Shown: one piece after another, positions 1-12,343 of the stretch
Layout: each line of letters starts with the position of its first letter
How positions within the stretch are numbered: the stretch's first letter is position 1
Source: Epichloe hybrida
Taxonomy: Eukaryota > Ascomycota > Sordariomycetes > Hypocreales > Clavicipitaceae
Direction: 5' to 3'
Length of the DNA: 64,000 bases
Assembly: GCA_019022495.1 (NCBI GenBank)
Contig: JAFEKR010000041.1
Location: 186,001 to 250,000 of the forward strand
Notes under the pieces: generated by a model
The model's input: the letters and a program-made list of their open reading frames with translations, nothing else
The model's database searches: none
Told to the model about the DNA's origin: nothing
Program-made: the position numbers and the translations under genes

Positions 1-929
1 GAGGCGACTCTGGGACCTCTTAAGCCTTGTTTCTCCATTATTAATTTCCAGCCTTGTTTCTCTATTTATTAACTTCCACTGACGACAAACGACATTGTAC
101 ATGGCGCACACAATATTCAGAAAAATTTCATGAGCACAAAATTGGGAGGGCGGCTGTCAGTATTAAAGCTTGGATGGATGAAAGAGAGAGTGATCAAAAG
201 TGTGGTTTCACCTGCGTTGGGGCATGGAAAGGGGAAAAGTAACAGATTGTACAAGCATACGCGATGTCCATGACCACATCATTGTACATCAGTTCAATCG
301 ATCGCATATATTGGAGACGTCAGTATTGCAGCCCATCCTGCTGTTGCATGCACATATATATATGATATCGCGTGTGAAATTCTCGAAATTGCATTGAGCT
401 TCGTCCACCGACGGCCGAGTGCTGAGTGCGCGGCCTACCCTGGAAGAATGAGGAAATCCCCACGTCACACTAAATGTTCTCAACAGATCAACAGACGTTG
501 TTAAATGCTCTCCTTGTTAAAAACCGGTGAAATCGTTGTATGACATGTATCTGTACTCCATACAGGGAGGGCAAATCAAACAAGTCCAACGGCCTGCACT
601 ACAAAATGTGCAATTCACATGAATTAAACGTGCCTCATTCCGTCTATATGCTTTCATAAATAGAACCCATGACAAACAACAAAACGCGACATACAGCTTG
701 TTGCAAAATATCACCATTGCCGTATATACGTGGTCGTTCAGCGCATTACCAACATCATGAATGCGCCATAATATGTACCCCAATTCAAGTAGTGGAAGTC
801 GAGGGCTTCGATACGTCGTCTTCCAGCTCGGCCGTGTATTTCGCCGTCCACAAATCCTGTTGTCGTGCCTTCCACCCAGAAATAGAAATTAACGAGGGAG
901 AAGGGGGGGGGGGGGGAATTTCGCAGTCC
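1..929. other. Intergenic, no gene seen
   Basis: No open frame here has convincing protein character or splice structure. The only distinct element is an uninterrupted run of 14 G at 903-916, just beyond the stop codon of the leftmost gene. The stretch is probably the 3' flank of that gene plus ordinary spacer. Confidence 0.6.
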
Positions 930-2677
930 TTAGCTCAAATGCACAGATGGGAAATATCTCGGTCCAGCATATCCCTTAGCCATTACGGTCTGAACATCGA
1001 TATTGCTCGCAGCATCATGACGTGTACTCCACATTTTGAGAAGGATGAACCGCCCTGACACGGGAGGATCAAAGCGTATGGTACATTTCGACTTTTTCTT
1101 CTCGATGTAAAATCTGGCGTGGGGGACGAGTAAGCCCCCTCCTACTGCTCGGATGGCATCCTGTGTGGCCGAGTTGTGGGCGTCCCATGCCTCGGAGAGA
1201 GAAATGCTAAAAATGTCTCTTTCTCGGTTGCTTTGGTAGGGATTATGATGAGAGTCCGACGAGATTGGCAGTTGCCTGTGAAATGATTCGGTGAAATCAG
1301 ATGAGGAAAACGGATTGCCAGTGTCTTCTGAGTCGGATGTTTCTGTTTCAAACGGCAAGGAACCAATGCGGTCTGGAGGTCGGCGAAGTGTGTGAGGCAT
1401 ATCATAGAGGTCCTCTTCGTCTGAAGCGCACTCGGTAGTTATGTTGAAGTGAGGTTGGTTGGAGATGAACTCTGACGGCATCTCTGGGACGCGGTTGTCA
1501 AATAGGTCGGGATCTGGTTGTCGTGAATGGGAGTGAGAGTGCCGCACACGCGTCGACGTGGTGCCATCGTTGTGGTGGCGAATGGAGACAATGTGCCGGG
1601 GGGTTGCGTCTCGCTCCGACGGCGGTCGCGACAAGGTAGTGCCGTCGGTTTGGTTTTGGGGCGGATGAGTGTACTGTATTTGATATTGTGCAGTTCGGCT
1701 TAAGATGTCGTCTTGCTCCATGGATATGAAGACCATGCCTTCGCGGACGCTTGAAAAATGGACCGTGTTAGGGCGGGAAAGGGCAATAAGACTAGTACGC
1801 AAGGACTTGAGCAAAAGGGACAGAAAGAAACATACGGGTGTGAATAATTCATCGCAGCAGGAGCCTTGATTATGAGCTCCTCCAGAGTAAAAACCGTTGC
1901 ACCCTGGTGCCGCAGCACGATATTGCATCGGTTGCCTTTAGTGCAGTACACCGAAGTGTCGTTTTTGAGGATGTTCTCGGCAGCATATGACGATTCGTTG
2001 GAGAACATGCCACCGTCACAGCTGACGATTTCCATTCGTAGCCGGCCTGGCTCGATTTGTCCATACTTGCCATATCGAAAACCCCTAAAGCTTGGCACGA
2101 GGCGATTAGAGTCGATTTTGCGGCGTTTGTTCCGGAGATTGTCATCGGGGAAGTCGTGTGATCGAATAGTGGGAGACAATGTGGAATGCAACAAGGGAGT
2201 CATGAGATTAACATGATTCGTCATGTCAAGAAGCGACCGAAGCTGAGCGTTGGCCTCGTCGAGGCTCTGGTCTAGTTCGTCCAGGTCTGGAGGTCGGGAA
2301 TGCTGATTTGGGCGAGTATCGATGGGCCGCAGGTGAGGGGCTAGGCGGGTTGAAGACGACCACGAATGATGCATAGAATTCGACTCTAGATCGTCCAAGC
2401 TTGGCGCCCGGTCATCGAGGCCTCGAATGCGCTCTGCTCTTCGAGCCGCGGCAGACCAGTACCTCGATGCAGGCCGGGTGCTAGTTGCTAAACTGCCTAA
2501 TGAGGCCGACCCGGGTGGTGATGGTGGCCCAGATCCAGCTCGTGCCCGCTCAGCGTTCAAGTTCCGCAATGGCGGCAACCTAGGCGCTGATCGGGGCAGA
2601 GGGGGGTACTCCTCTTGAGTGTCTCGAGGGCGATTTTGACGAGGACCGCTGGAACCGGCCCCCGATCTGGAGGCCAT
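930..2677 (-). CDS. Conserved fungal protein with a discoidin/DOC-like domain split by a disordered insert
   Basis: Two exons, 2677-1836 and 1749-930, join in frame (donor GTATGT, acceptor TTTTTCAAG) to give 553 residues. I cannot name it. Residues about 1-200 are Ser/Pro/Arg-rich and look disordered. A folded block at about 217-300 (containing EIVSCDGGMF, then VREGMVFISM across the splice) is followed by roughly 190 disordered residues rich in His, Ser and Asp. A short C-terminal block (GRFILLKMWSTRHDAAS, then AKGYAGPRYFP) ends the protein. The pattern of beta-strand blocks resembles a galactose-binding/DOC1-like sandwich with a large insertion; that is inference from sequence texture. An in-frame ATG 14 codons upstream (2719) is an alternative start. 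The gene is divergent from AOS1 across about 1.8 kb. Confidence 0.75.
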
Positions 2678-2719
2678 TGTATTATGGCAATGCTCGAGGC
2701 AATCTTGCTTCTCGTTCAA

Positions 2720-4457
2720 AGGTACGGTGCTATGCTACAACGAGGTCGGTGTGGAATTGCCACTGCCGCCTCTTCCCCAAATCAAGCGGTGTAATCGGGT
2801 CTTGTCTTAAGAGTGAATCAGCGCCCGTTATGATGACGTCGGGCCGGTTTCGCGATATGGGGGGGGGGGGCTGTCCGCGTGTCGCTGCGAGGACGAAAAT
2901 GCAGCAGCAGCCGTCGGGAATGAAGGTGAATGACACTGGGATACAAACTCCCACGGCGGTCGTTGAGACCGGGAAGGTCAGGTGAGAGTATCAGGCGCAG
3001 CCTGGCTGTTTGGCTTGAGCGCCATCAGTGAGTGGATGGACGCGGTGAACAGGAAGCGCCGGTGAGTTGGCTGAAATGTCTGGTTTGGCTCGCAAGGTTC
3101 GCTTGCTATTCGGAAGGAGGAGGGGGATCAATGCGGTGGTGGTTTGCTGGAGTCGGCGGTAGGTCGGTGGACGGATGGATGATGGGCCTCATTCGAACCC
3201 ACATTTGGCTCGCATACACTCTCACCCACCTTCTTGCAGTCTCTTGCAGTCGGATCACAATACCCGGCCGAGGATCCAATTACACCGGGGGCCAAGAAGT
3301 GATGTGATGACAATGCGAGCCAACAAAAGTGTGTCGTGTCAGGGATTTAGGCCGTCAACCACTCACAGTCCGTCTTTGTCAGTGACGGTGCCGAGCAGTG
3401 GGAAGCGCAGAGGCGCAAAATTGGTGGAGACAAGACGCTGTGAAACCAAAAAAATAAAAAAATAAAAAAAATCAAGAAACCCCCAGAATTGATCAAAGAA
3501 AGTTCGCACAGGGCGATGGCGCGTTTCATTCAGCACGCCGTCTGGTCTGATGCAAATCAAAGTACGTTTAGAACGAGAAGAAGCACGCACCTTTTTGCCT
3601 ACCCAGCCTGCAAGTGGCATAGCTGCGCTTTGAGGAAGGAGCCAAGCACCTGGGGTGGCTCGGAGGCTTGGTTTGGTGCTTGGGATCGATCATACGGAAG
3701 GAGCGATTGGGGCAGGCAGCAAAGCAAAGTATGTAGATTCGCCTCCCGGATAAGTCAGCCAAATCATCCTGCTAAATACTCCGTACGGATCCGTACACGA
3801 CAATTCTTCGGCCAAGTCTCGTCTTACACGACGCCCGCGCCCGCCACTTGTTCACAAACGTCATCGCACAAGACGCCAGTCTACCAATGGAACATGTGAG
3901 TGTATTGTACGGACTATTTGGATGCACATGTAAACTGAGTCGTGGGAAGGAGCCAGTCCATTCTGGTGCTCCATCAGATCAGCATGCTCGTGCGTGTTGT
4001 CCTTTCCCCTCCCCACATGCCATTCATTCCGCCAATCAATGCGACCACCATCCACGTTCCTTATTACGTCAGCTTCGAGAATGAATGGAATCATTCCTGA
4101 CAGCTCGTCTCATATGCCTCGACCCTCGAAAAGGCGCTGAGACGGCCCAGTCAGCTTCACAGCAAAACCTCGAGTGAATGGCGACTGATAAACGGCGGCT
4201 TTCTTTTGCTGTATTGATTCGGTGGATCGGCTCGCGCTCTGCACTGCGCCCAAAAGTTTGCACTTTTGTGCTTCAGCCCAACCTCATCTCATCTTGGCCT
4301 CACTTCACCTTGTTACTCTCACCGCCACAGCTTTCTCGACCCTTTCCCATTCCGCACTATCCCCGTTGAGCCGTTGGGGAAAAAAGACAAAAGTCGAATC
4401 GAATCATAGCAAATTTTCAGTTGACGACTTCACCATATCGTCCTAGCCCACATCACA
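2720..4457. other. Divergent promoter region between the discoidin-like gene and AOS1
   Basis: No supported gene. The stretch contains a 10-G run near 2861, a purine/A-rich tract at 3445-3472 and a palindromic CCGTACGGATCCGTAC at 3781-3796. That last motif belongs to a family of TACGGA/TCCGTA words recurring in intergenic DNA of this window. The 4280-4440 part is pyrimidine-rich and is probably core promoter and 5' leader of AOS1. Confidence 0.5.
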
Positions 4458-6148
4458 ATGGACCAGCGAAACCAAGGCCAAGACCACGTTGGCACCAGCA
4501 CCGGCGTTGGCGCATTGCCTTCTGCTCAAAACATAGGTCTCAACGGCAACGTACCTGCATTCGACCAAGGCTTGCTTCAGACGACGAACTCTGACGCGAT
4601 GGCGGCCATGATGGGCGCCCAACCATTCATCCAAGATCACGCACTAAGTGGTGATGCTCTGCCCGTGGGCGACCCATCGTATCTTATGCCTATGATGATG
4701 GCAAATGGTGGACCTATAGGGATTCCTCCCAACACAGTTTCGGCTGGTATGTGATATTCCCCTTTGTTCCATTCGAGTAACGCTATTTTTCGGCACCTCG
4801 CCTCGCTTCACCACTTTTTAACAGGTCAAACACAGATGATGTTGCGCTTTACGACAGACAAATTCGACTCTGGGGCATGGCGGCCCAACAAAAGATACAA
4901 AACGCTCACATTCTCCTCGTCACCATGCGTGGTCTAGCCCACGAAGTAGCCAAAAATCTCGTCCTCGCAGGTGTCGGATCAGTCACTCTCCTAGATGGGT
5001 CACCCGTTGCGGAAGCCGATTTGGGCTGTCAGTTTTTTCTCTCCGAAGGCGGCGAGAGCCTCGTCGGCCAGAACCGCGCAGAGGCTGCGAGCCATGCGCT
5101 CCGCAAACTGAACCCCCGCGTCCAAGTACACGTAGATCCTGAGAGCGTGACGGCCAAGGGACCTAGCTATTTCGCGGCGTATGATGTTGTCATTGCCACG
5201 GATCTCGGCCCAGATACATTCAACATCATCAACACAGCCACCAGAATAAACGGACGACCATTCTATGCCGCAGGGACCCATGGCATGTATGGATTCATTT
5301 TCAGCGACCTCATCGAACACGACTTTGTCATTGAGCGCGAAGCCAGCAACGTTGCCACCACCCCCAAGCAGGAATCTCGCACACGCTCCATTGTTGACGT
5401 CAAAACCAAGACCGAAGGCAACAAGACCATTGAATCCGTCACCAAGCGCGAACTTTACTCTACCTGGTTTCTGGCAAGTGATGTCGCCGTTCTGCCCCCC
5501 GAATATACCACCTCGAAGCGACGACTGAGATTCGTCACGCCCGCACTTTCATGTCTGCGTGCCCTCTGGGAGTTCAAGCAGTTACAGGGAGGCCGATTGC
5601 CCAGTAACAGGGACGACCTGAAGCTCTTCACGCAAATCGCAACACAAAAGCACAAGGCGCTCAGCCTGCCGAGCGAAACACTGAAACCAGAGTTCCTGCG
5701 CAGCTTTCTCCAGAATCTAGGCAGTGAGATAGCACCCGTGACCGCCATCCTCGGCGGACAACTAGCCCAGGACGTGATCAACGTGCTAGGTCAGTCGCAG
5801 CAGCCCATCCAGAACATGGTGGTTTTTGATGGCACCACCATGGAGGCGCTCATGTATCCTCTCCACCCAGAGCTAGATCTCGGTGCAAGCTTGCTCTCTG
5901 TCCCAAACGCCGGAGCGCAAAGCACACCCGATACTGGTGCCGGCGTCACCACCAACGACGTGTCCCTGTTTGGCACCAACGACGCCGCCATGTATCAGGA
6001 CATGGCCAACATGCCCGTCAACAACATAGATATGAGCAGCACCGTAGCCATGCACAGTGCTCCTATCCAACAGCCCACCCCGACACCCGCCCGACCTCAA
6101 GTGCAAGCGCACGCAGTTCCCGCCCCCCCCCTCAACCCAGCAATCTGA
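4458..6148 (+). CDS. AOS1: SUMO-activating enzyme subunit 1 (AOS1/SAE1 family, ThiF fold)
   Basis: Exons 4458-4746 and 4836-6148 give 533 residues. A competing AG at 4823-4824 would shift the frame; only the acceptor at 4835 restores the conserved DDVALYDRQIRLWG. The subunit pairs with UBA2 to adenylate the SUMO C-terminus; the catalytic cysteine resides in UBA2, so its absence here is expected. Visible features are the N-terminal DRQIRLWG motif (about residue 103), the nucleotide-binding LVLAGVGSVTLLDG stretch, the LNPRVQV segment and the C-terminal ILGGQLAQDVINVLG helix typical of the E1 adenylation fold. About 96 residues of Met/Gly/Asn-rich sequence precede the fold, and about 100 low-complexity Thr/Pro/Met-rich residues follow it. 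This makes the protein much longer than the yeast and human subunits (about 345 residues). Confidence 0.93.
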
Positions 6149-7415
6149 TGATGACCATCCTCAGGAAGGAAAACAAGAACTGCAACAACCCACCACCGAC
6201 ACACATCTTCCACCATCCGCATCCGAGGCACCGAAAGGCCAACCTCCTTCCTGAACACACGCGCACTACATACATACACCAGGTCAAGTCATTACAACCC
6301 GCCAGCTTGCTGATCACTACTAAGGAATTATATGTCCAAGAAAGAATCATGAGATTTTGGAAAAAAAAAAAAAAAAAGGGAGCCCCCCCTAACTGTAAGA
6401 ATACGTTTAGGAAATTAGCCATAGTCCACGCAAGATGAAGACTTGTGCTCTTTGGAAAAGAAAGACCAGCTATGCTAGCTAGCTACTGGCCAGGAAACAG
6501 TGGAGATGGGGAAACATGAATTTCTATTAGAGTAAACACATGGTTGAGGAAAACCATGGTCAGAAACACTAGACATGTTCGTTGTATCTTGAGTTACCGA
6601 CTAGCGACTCCGAGATCCGCAGCTACCTAACCTACCTGGGTAGCCATGTGAACTAGAAGTTATCCATCCTACTTGTGCACCTCCAGATATGCGCGTATAC
6701 TCATGATAAATCGTGCACCGCCCCCCACCCATTTGATCCATACTATATGCACATTGAGAAACAATCAGTTGCATCACAGTGCATGTAGTTCAGTACAACA
6801 AGTGATTGTATTCCTCGTGCAGTGCAAAACTTTTAGTCATTAAACGTAAGGATATGTATGCTCAACCCTAGAAAACCTCAGGATCAAACAATCTGAAGAA
6901 CAAAACCATAAAGATGAAATCTAGACCAGACCAATCACAACATGTTCTTGCTATGCACCGCACCCTTGTATCCGCAACGGCTTCATTTCGCCTGCTTTCT
7001 ATGGCCAAGTATTAAATTACCTTCTTTGGCCCCAGTTCAGGAGAGAGCTGGGTGCGAAGGGATATGTTGTGAGGACATACAGATGCGAAAAAAAAAACGC
7101 AAGGGAAAAGATGTATGGCGCATGATGTAATAACAACTCCTTGAACGCCGTTTGATGCCGCAGGGCGGAACAAGGCATACTCGGTGCTCTTGTTTTGTTC
7201 CCCTTCCGTTGAAAATGAGGACCGACACAAGAGGGTATAGTGGCAAATGCAGACAGTGAAACCAACTACAAGTCAATGCAAGGGGGAAGGGGAAAAAAAA
7301 ACAACCAAATCAAGGCGCGGAGAGGACAAGCAGAGACGCCAAGAGACAATTGAAACGACCATCATTTGACGATGAGCCATGGGTATGCATGGTATCACCT
7401 CGGCAGTGGGGAATT
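6149..7415. other. Intergenic between convergent AOS1 and the minus-strand gene cluster
   Basis: No supported gene. A 17-A run at 6361-6377 and AT-rich sequence follow the AOS1 stop and probably include its polyadenylation region. The rest is unremarkable spacer with several short purine tracts (7086-7110, 7283-7305). Confidence 0.55.
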
Positions 7416-7892
7416 TTAGGGACCAGAGCCAGAAGAAGCCTTCTTCTCGCTAATATCCGGAATCTCGATGGGCAGCATCTTGTCACCGAGTTTTGGTTTC
7501 AAGACCCTTTGCCAGGCAGATGACGACGGCTTTGCCTTCGAACTGTGTCTCCAAGCCGATGACTTCCGTCCCTGCCGTGGCTTGACATTTAAGATGACTA
7601 CGTCTGCATCGTTTGACGTTTCGTTGGCCTTATCTCTCCGGGGGCGTAGACGTCTTTTCAATGGCGCATCTGCTGACGATATGGAAACTTCCAGGTTTGG
7701 AATCGCGCCAAAGCCAAACATGGACACTCTCTCGAGCTCAAGAGGTTGGTCGGGCATCTTGGCTGCCACCATTTCTACGTCTGGTCGCTGGAACTGTGGC
7801 GAGCTTTTTCGTGGGCATAGAGGCGGCAGTGTTTGCGGCGAGAGAAAGCGAATCGATTTGTACTTTGGCTGATCTGGAATCATCTTCTTCAT
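7416..7892 (-). CDS. Probable 3' coding exon or small separate gene, 158 codons
   Basis: This open frame has protein-like composition, with Pro/Lys/Arg-rich stretches and a hydrophobic island VSMFGFGAIPNLEVSIS that looks conserved. It sits only 18 bp beyond the stop codon of the large RGG/polyproline gene on the same strand. Two splices could fuse it in frame to that gene. A GTAAGC donor near 7960 with the acceptor GATTCCAG near 7878 gives ...HRKRNQPKYKS. A GTAAAC donor near 7985 with the acceptor CCCAG at 7893 is the other. Alternatively it starts at its own ATG (7892). I favour a last exon of the neighbour, which would then exceed 1,200 residues. No function is assignable. Confidence 0.45.
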   Translation of the reverse strand: MKKMIPDQPKYKSIRFLSPQTLPPLCPRKSSPQFQRPDVEMVAAKMPDQPLELERVSMFGFGAIPNLEVSISSADAPLKRRLRPRRDKANETSNDADVVILNVKPRQGRKSSAWRHSSKAKPSSSAWQRVLKPKLGDKMLPIEIPDISEKKASSGSGP

Positions 7893-7910
7893 CTGGGCCC
7901 GGTCCGGATG

Positions 7911-10900
7911 CTATCTGGACTCGTCCCTGTCGTTTGAAGGATCGCCCTTATCCTGCTTACTTCGCTTGCGATGCTGGTTTACGTTCCAGCCTCTGATCTG
8001 AGTAGGACCGGAACTAGGCAATGCAGCCGAGGAGCCCGTCTCCTTATGATCGTAAGGTATCGTCTTCAGCTCGGGCTTGTTCGACCATGCCCGGTGTGCG
8101 GGAACAGGAGCCGGCTGCAGTTTGCGATACTTGTTCGAACCTGCATCCGATGATCCCGACAGTGTCGATCTGTGGCGATAAGCTGCTCCTGGAGGACCGC
8201 CATGGGGAGTTCCCGGAGGACTCTGCATCATTGACCCAGGCAGCCCTGGAACATTGCCAAAAGTAGGCGACATCATTTGAGGCGCATAGCTTCCCAGAGG
8301 AGGGGAGCCCATGTGAGTCGGATTGCCTTGTTGCGGGTTAGGCAGAATTCTGTCACCAGGCAGGGACTGCAAAGGCGGAGGCTGATGCGCCTCTGCGATA
8401 GAGTATCCACGATGATATGACCGTGAGGGAGGAGGAGGAGGAGGATAATATGGGTGATGCATGCTTCCTCCGCGCAGGCCGGGGTCGTAAGGCGGCTCTT
8501 CAGGCACAGATTGCGTGCGCCCGCGAGGTGGTCGTAAGGGAGGCAAAGGCTCGGCGCCGACAGATTGAGAAAACGACAACCTAGAGCCTGTTGGTGGCGG
8601 TGGGGGGGGAGGATACGTTTGATGGCTGGGAGGAACTGCTCCTGCAGGAGGCAACACAGATGGAGATTGCTGCTGCTGCGGCCAGTATATTCGGCTGTAA
8701 GAGGGTTGGTGCTGGGGGGTGTCAGCTCCGTATCCGCTCAAGCGACGAGGATTATAGCCTGGATCAATAGGTCGAGGATCTGGCGGATAGGCAAGGGTGT
8801 GGGCGACTGCGGGCGGTGGCGGCGGAGGAGGAGGAGGAAGAGGAGGAGGAGGAGGATAGTAACCGCCATGGTCTGGTGCAGGCGGGCCAGGAGGAAGAGA
8901 ACTGGGCGTGTATTCAAGCTGAGGGACAGGTACGGGATAACCCTGTCGCTCGTGTACAGCATTACTTGGAGGCAACGTCGTGCGGTCGGCTTGGCTGTGC
9001 GTGAATGAAAGAGGAGGCTCCTTGCCAAGTCTTGAGCTCACGGAAGCGTGGCTAAAGGAGGCAACAGGAGGAAGATCTTCATGCTGGATGCTCATTCGTT
9101 TCTCTGGCTCGGTAGGCATATGAGGAGCTGTCGATGTCGATGGTGGTTCAATTTCGCCAGCCGAGCCGGGAAGACGAGATTCCACATGGCAGAGTTCTGC
9201 GAGAAAGTTGAGGTTCACGCTCTTGCTCTCAGGAGCGGGAGGGGGGGCTGGCTTGGAGTCGGTAAACACGTCGCGAACGGCATCATACCGGGCAGGTTTT
9301 GGTGTCGGTGGAGCTGCGCGGGTAGCCTCTTGGGCGGCGACGTAGGCAGAAGCATACGTCAAGATTGATACAGCTGACAAGAGCTCGTCAGGCTGTTCGG
9401 GTTCCTTGACTTCAGACTCGACTTCTTCGTCCGCTTCCGACGTGGTTTGCGACAACTGCGGCCTGGCGCTGAGTTCCTTCTCGGCCGTGCCGAGCGATTT
9501 GGACATGAGCTTTTCGTCGGGTTCAACAAACTCGGCAATGGACAAGTCTTTTGAGTCAATGTCCGCCAGTTTGCAGAACCGGCGAAGATTAGCCTTCATC
9601 TTCAAGCGCAGAGGTCGTTGTTCGGAGCGCCGTTCATTGATGGTGGACTGGAACGATCTGGAAGAATGAGATATACGCCCCGACGGATTTGCAATGAAGA
9701 CATTTGGCTTTCCTGGCATGACGTAGGGGCTGGGAGGCTCAAGTTCATTTCTGCTCGATGGCAAGAAGATTCCATATTTTGGATGGAGGCCATGTTTCTT
9801 GACCAACTCTTGGTCAAAGTCGTCAGGCGCGGTGACGGAGTAATCGTAGCCATTGCACCAGTGGTCAAAGTGAATACCGTTGGCGTTGGGCGTGTCGAGG
9901 TATTTGCCTCGCTTGGCACGAGTATGGCCCTTGGTTGAGTCATTGGAGGAATCTCTGAAGCCAATATCCCAGTCATCGAATACAAAGGGACGAGGTGCAA
10001 ACATTCGACTGTTGATGCCCCTCTCTCTCATCGAAGGTCGCTGGTTGTAGGCACGAACGCCATAGTCATCAGGTTCTCCAATGTTTTTGGGCAGTTGAGG
10101 ACTCTTCTCACGGGCAAGCTGTCTGGTTTGCGTGCGAGAAGTAAAGGAGACGTTCCCATTGAGCAAGGGAGCTTCTGGCGATGCAGGCACTGACTCCTCC
10201 TCTCCGTTGGCAGCCTCTGGATCCTCATCCACATTGGCGGCTGAGGCCAACAGACCCTTCATGGGAGCCGGTGCCATGGGTACAGGTGCAAGAAGCTGGG
10301 CATCGTCCACGTTGCGAGTCGACCTCTTTGGTGTCGATTGGCCGTCAGGCTGATCGGCAGCTCTGCGCTTGATGCCAGCGACGCCACCACGGCCCCTGCC
10401 CCTGCCTCGTGTAGGTGCAGACGAAGATTCCCTGGGAGCGGCGACAGCAGCTTCGGCTTCACGATGTTTTCTCCACATCTCAGTCCCGATAACTCTAGAG
10501 GGATATGGCACAAGATGGCCATTCTTGTAACACTCATAGATACCAAACTCGTTGTCCAATTCAGTGTCAGAGATGACACGGTACTCATATTGGTCGTCAC
10601 GGACCTGAGCGACAGCGAATCAGTAGGACGCACACCAAGAGGGATGTGGTTGGGCGATGCAAGTGTGACAAGGGGCACAATAGCCACTCCAGGGGAAAGA
10701 CAGATATTTGGGGACGAGTTAAATACTTACGTCAACAGGCAAATTCTTGGAGTGAAGAGCGCCCAGAATTCGAAGGCGATTTTCTTGTCCTTCGTAAAAT
10801 TGCTCAAACATGTCACTGACACCATTCTAGAAGAATTCGGGGTTTCATGTTAGAAGCCAAAACAACAAATGGCCACAGCACCTGAGAATTGGGACCCTTT

Positions 10901-11411
10901 TGCGGAAGGAATGACAAACCTGAAATTCTTTCTCGGCGACATATTGATCAGCGTCAAAGCTGTGTTTGGCCAAAGTCAGATCACACTCAAGGCGTCGGTC
11001 ACACTCGCGCAACTTGTTGTCAAGCTTGTCTTTTAGCTGGCCGACAATGGGCAAGTACTCGTCGGCCTGCTTATAGGAATCGGGCTTCTGGAGCATATCA
11101 TCAACGGTACGCTCAGCGAGTTCCTGAAGAGCGGGTTTCAGAGCAAAGGCAACAGCCTGGTAGGTGGCCTTGAGGTCGCGCTGTCGTTCATAGGCAGCCT
11201 GTACACGCGAGTCGGAGAAGTTCTTTACTCTTCCTCTGCGCGTGCCACCTCGACCACGAGAGGAGGCATTCGTAGATTTTGATATGGCAGCATTGGAAGT
11301 ACCTCTGCCACCACCTCTCCCTCTCCCGCGGCCACCTCGCCCGCCCCTGCCACGACCACGGTTTGATGCCGTGAGAGGCTCGCGCGCGGGCGGAGTAGTC
11401 TCAACTGCCAT
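7911..11411 (-). CDS. Large conserved fungal nuclear-type protein with RGG boxes and a polyproline C-terminal half; function unknown
   Basis: Exons 11411-10920, 10826-10731 and 10604-7911 join in phase 0 (donors GTTTGT and GTAAGT; acceptors TTCTAG and CTCAG), giving 1,093 residues if the stop at 7911 is used. Residues 10-60 carry RGRGRGG repeats (RGG-box, typical of RNA or nucleic-acid binding). Residues 68-240 look helical and well folded, ending in a conserved DELGIYE-like segment (here LDNEFGIYECYKNGHLV). A second RGRGRG patch and basic stretches follow. Folded-looking segments around residues 370-520 (KKHGLHPKYGIFLP, VFIANPSGRISH) precede 500 residues of proline, serine and glutamine with several PPPPP runs. 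The architecture suggests a chromatin or RNP scaffold, but I do not recognise an orthologue in yeast. The start ATG (11411) has a good Kozak context and precedes the RGG region directly. Confidence 0.85.
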
Positions 11412-12220
11412 GGTGGAAGCCGCGGAGGCGGGTCATGTATCTGATGGATGGATGTTGGACTTTGAGAGAGAAGATTCAAAAACAAGATCAAGGCCAGTGA
11501 ATGGGTGACGGAAAGAGGGGGGGGGGGGTGTATGAAGTGGTGAACAAGTGCGATGAGATGCGTAGACGGGGTGATTGATGCAAGGCAAGTCTCCCGGTCT
11601 GTCTTGTGTGCGTGTAGGTATGTCAACGTGCGTGTGGAGAGAGGTTTGCGTGCGTGCGTTTGTATACGTCTGTCTGTCTGTCCGTCTGCCTGTGTATGTA
11701 TGTGCATGTGTCTGAGTCCGTGTATGTGGTTGTGGTTGTGTGGATGTGTGGATGTGTGGTGTGGTCAATGGTGTGTGGCCAAAACCAGCCAAGCACGGCG
11801 GCGGCGCGTGGAGCCAGCCGTAGCTACGGACTAGTAGTAGGAGACGAGACGAGCAAGAGTGCGATGCGAGCGAGGGAGGGAAGGTGCGTGTGGCAGCAAG
11901 AAGAGATTGCAAAGTCTGTCAACGCCGACTGCCAACCGGCGCCAACGCGGATGAGGAAAAAAGATTTTTTTTAAAAAAAAAAAAGGGTGAGAGGCGTGTC
12001 TATCTACGGCGGCAGCACATCAAATTGCCGAGTGCAATGATGATGACAGACGCAGTGGAGAGAGGAAAAGTTGGAGTTGGAGCCTTGGAGGTGAAGTGCA
12101 AGAGAAGGAAAGCGCACAAGCAGAGACGGATGAGACGGCGGTGTTGGAGTCTCGAGTTGTCGTCTTATTAGTAGTAGGAGTGAGTAGTAGGAGTAGGTTT
12201 GGTAGTCGGCACAAGGTTTC

Positions 12221-12262
12221 TCTGGTCTGTCTGGTCTGTCTGGTCTGTCTGGTCTGTCTGGT
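12221..12262. repeat. 9-bp minisatellite, unit TCTGGTCTG, about 4.7 copies
   Basis: Read directly as head-to-tail TCTGGTCTG units without interruption. It lies upstream of the RGG/polyproline gene, followed 50 bp later by a GGCGA array. Confidence 0.9.
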
Positions 12263-12307
12263 TGCTGCCTATGATGGGTCGGCCGCCGGGCCAGCCGCGC
12301 GCAGACA

Positions 12308-12343
12308 AGGCGAGGCGAGGCGAGGCGAGGCAAGGCAAGGCAA
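12308..12343. repeat. Pentanucleotide array (GGCGA then GGCAA)
   Basis: Four to five GGCGA units run into GGCAA variants. The change from CGA to CAA units within one array suggests point mutation followed by local expansion. Confidence 0.8.

Noticed and set aside
8565..9008. Plus-strand frames opposite the polyproline region (Arg- or Glu-rich)
   Set aside because: They are complements of CCN/CCT repeats in the minus-strand gene, producing artificial Arg/Glu runs.
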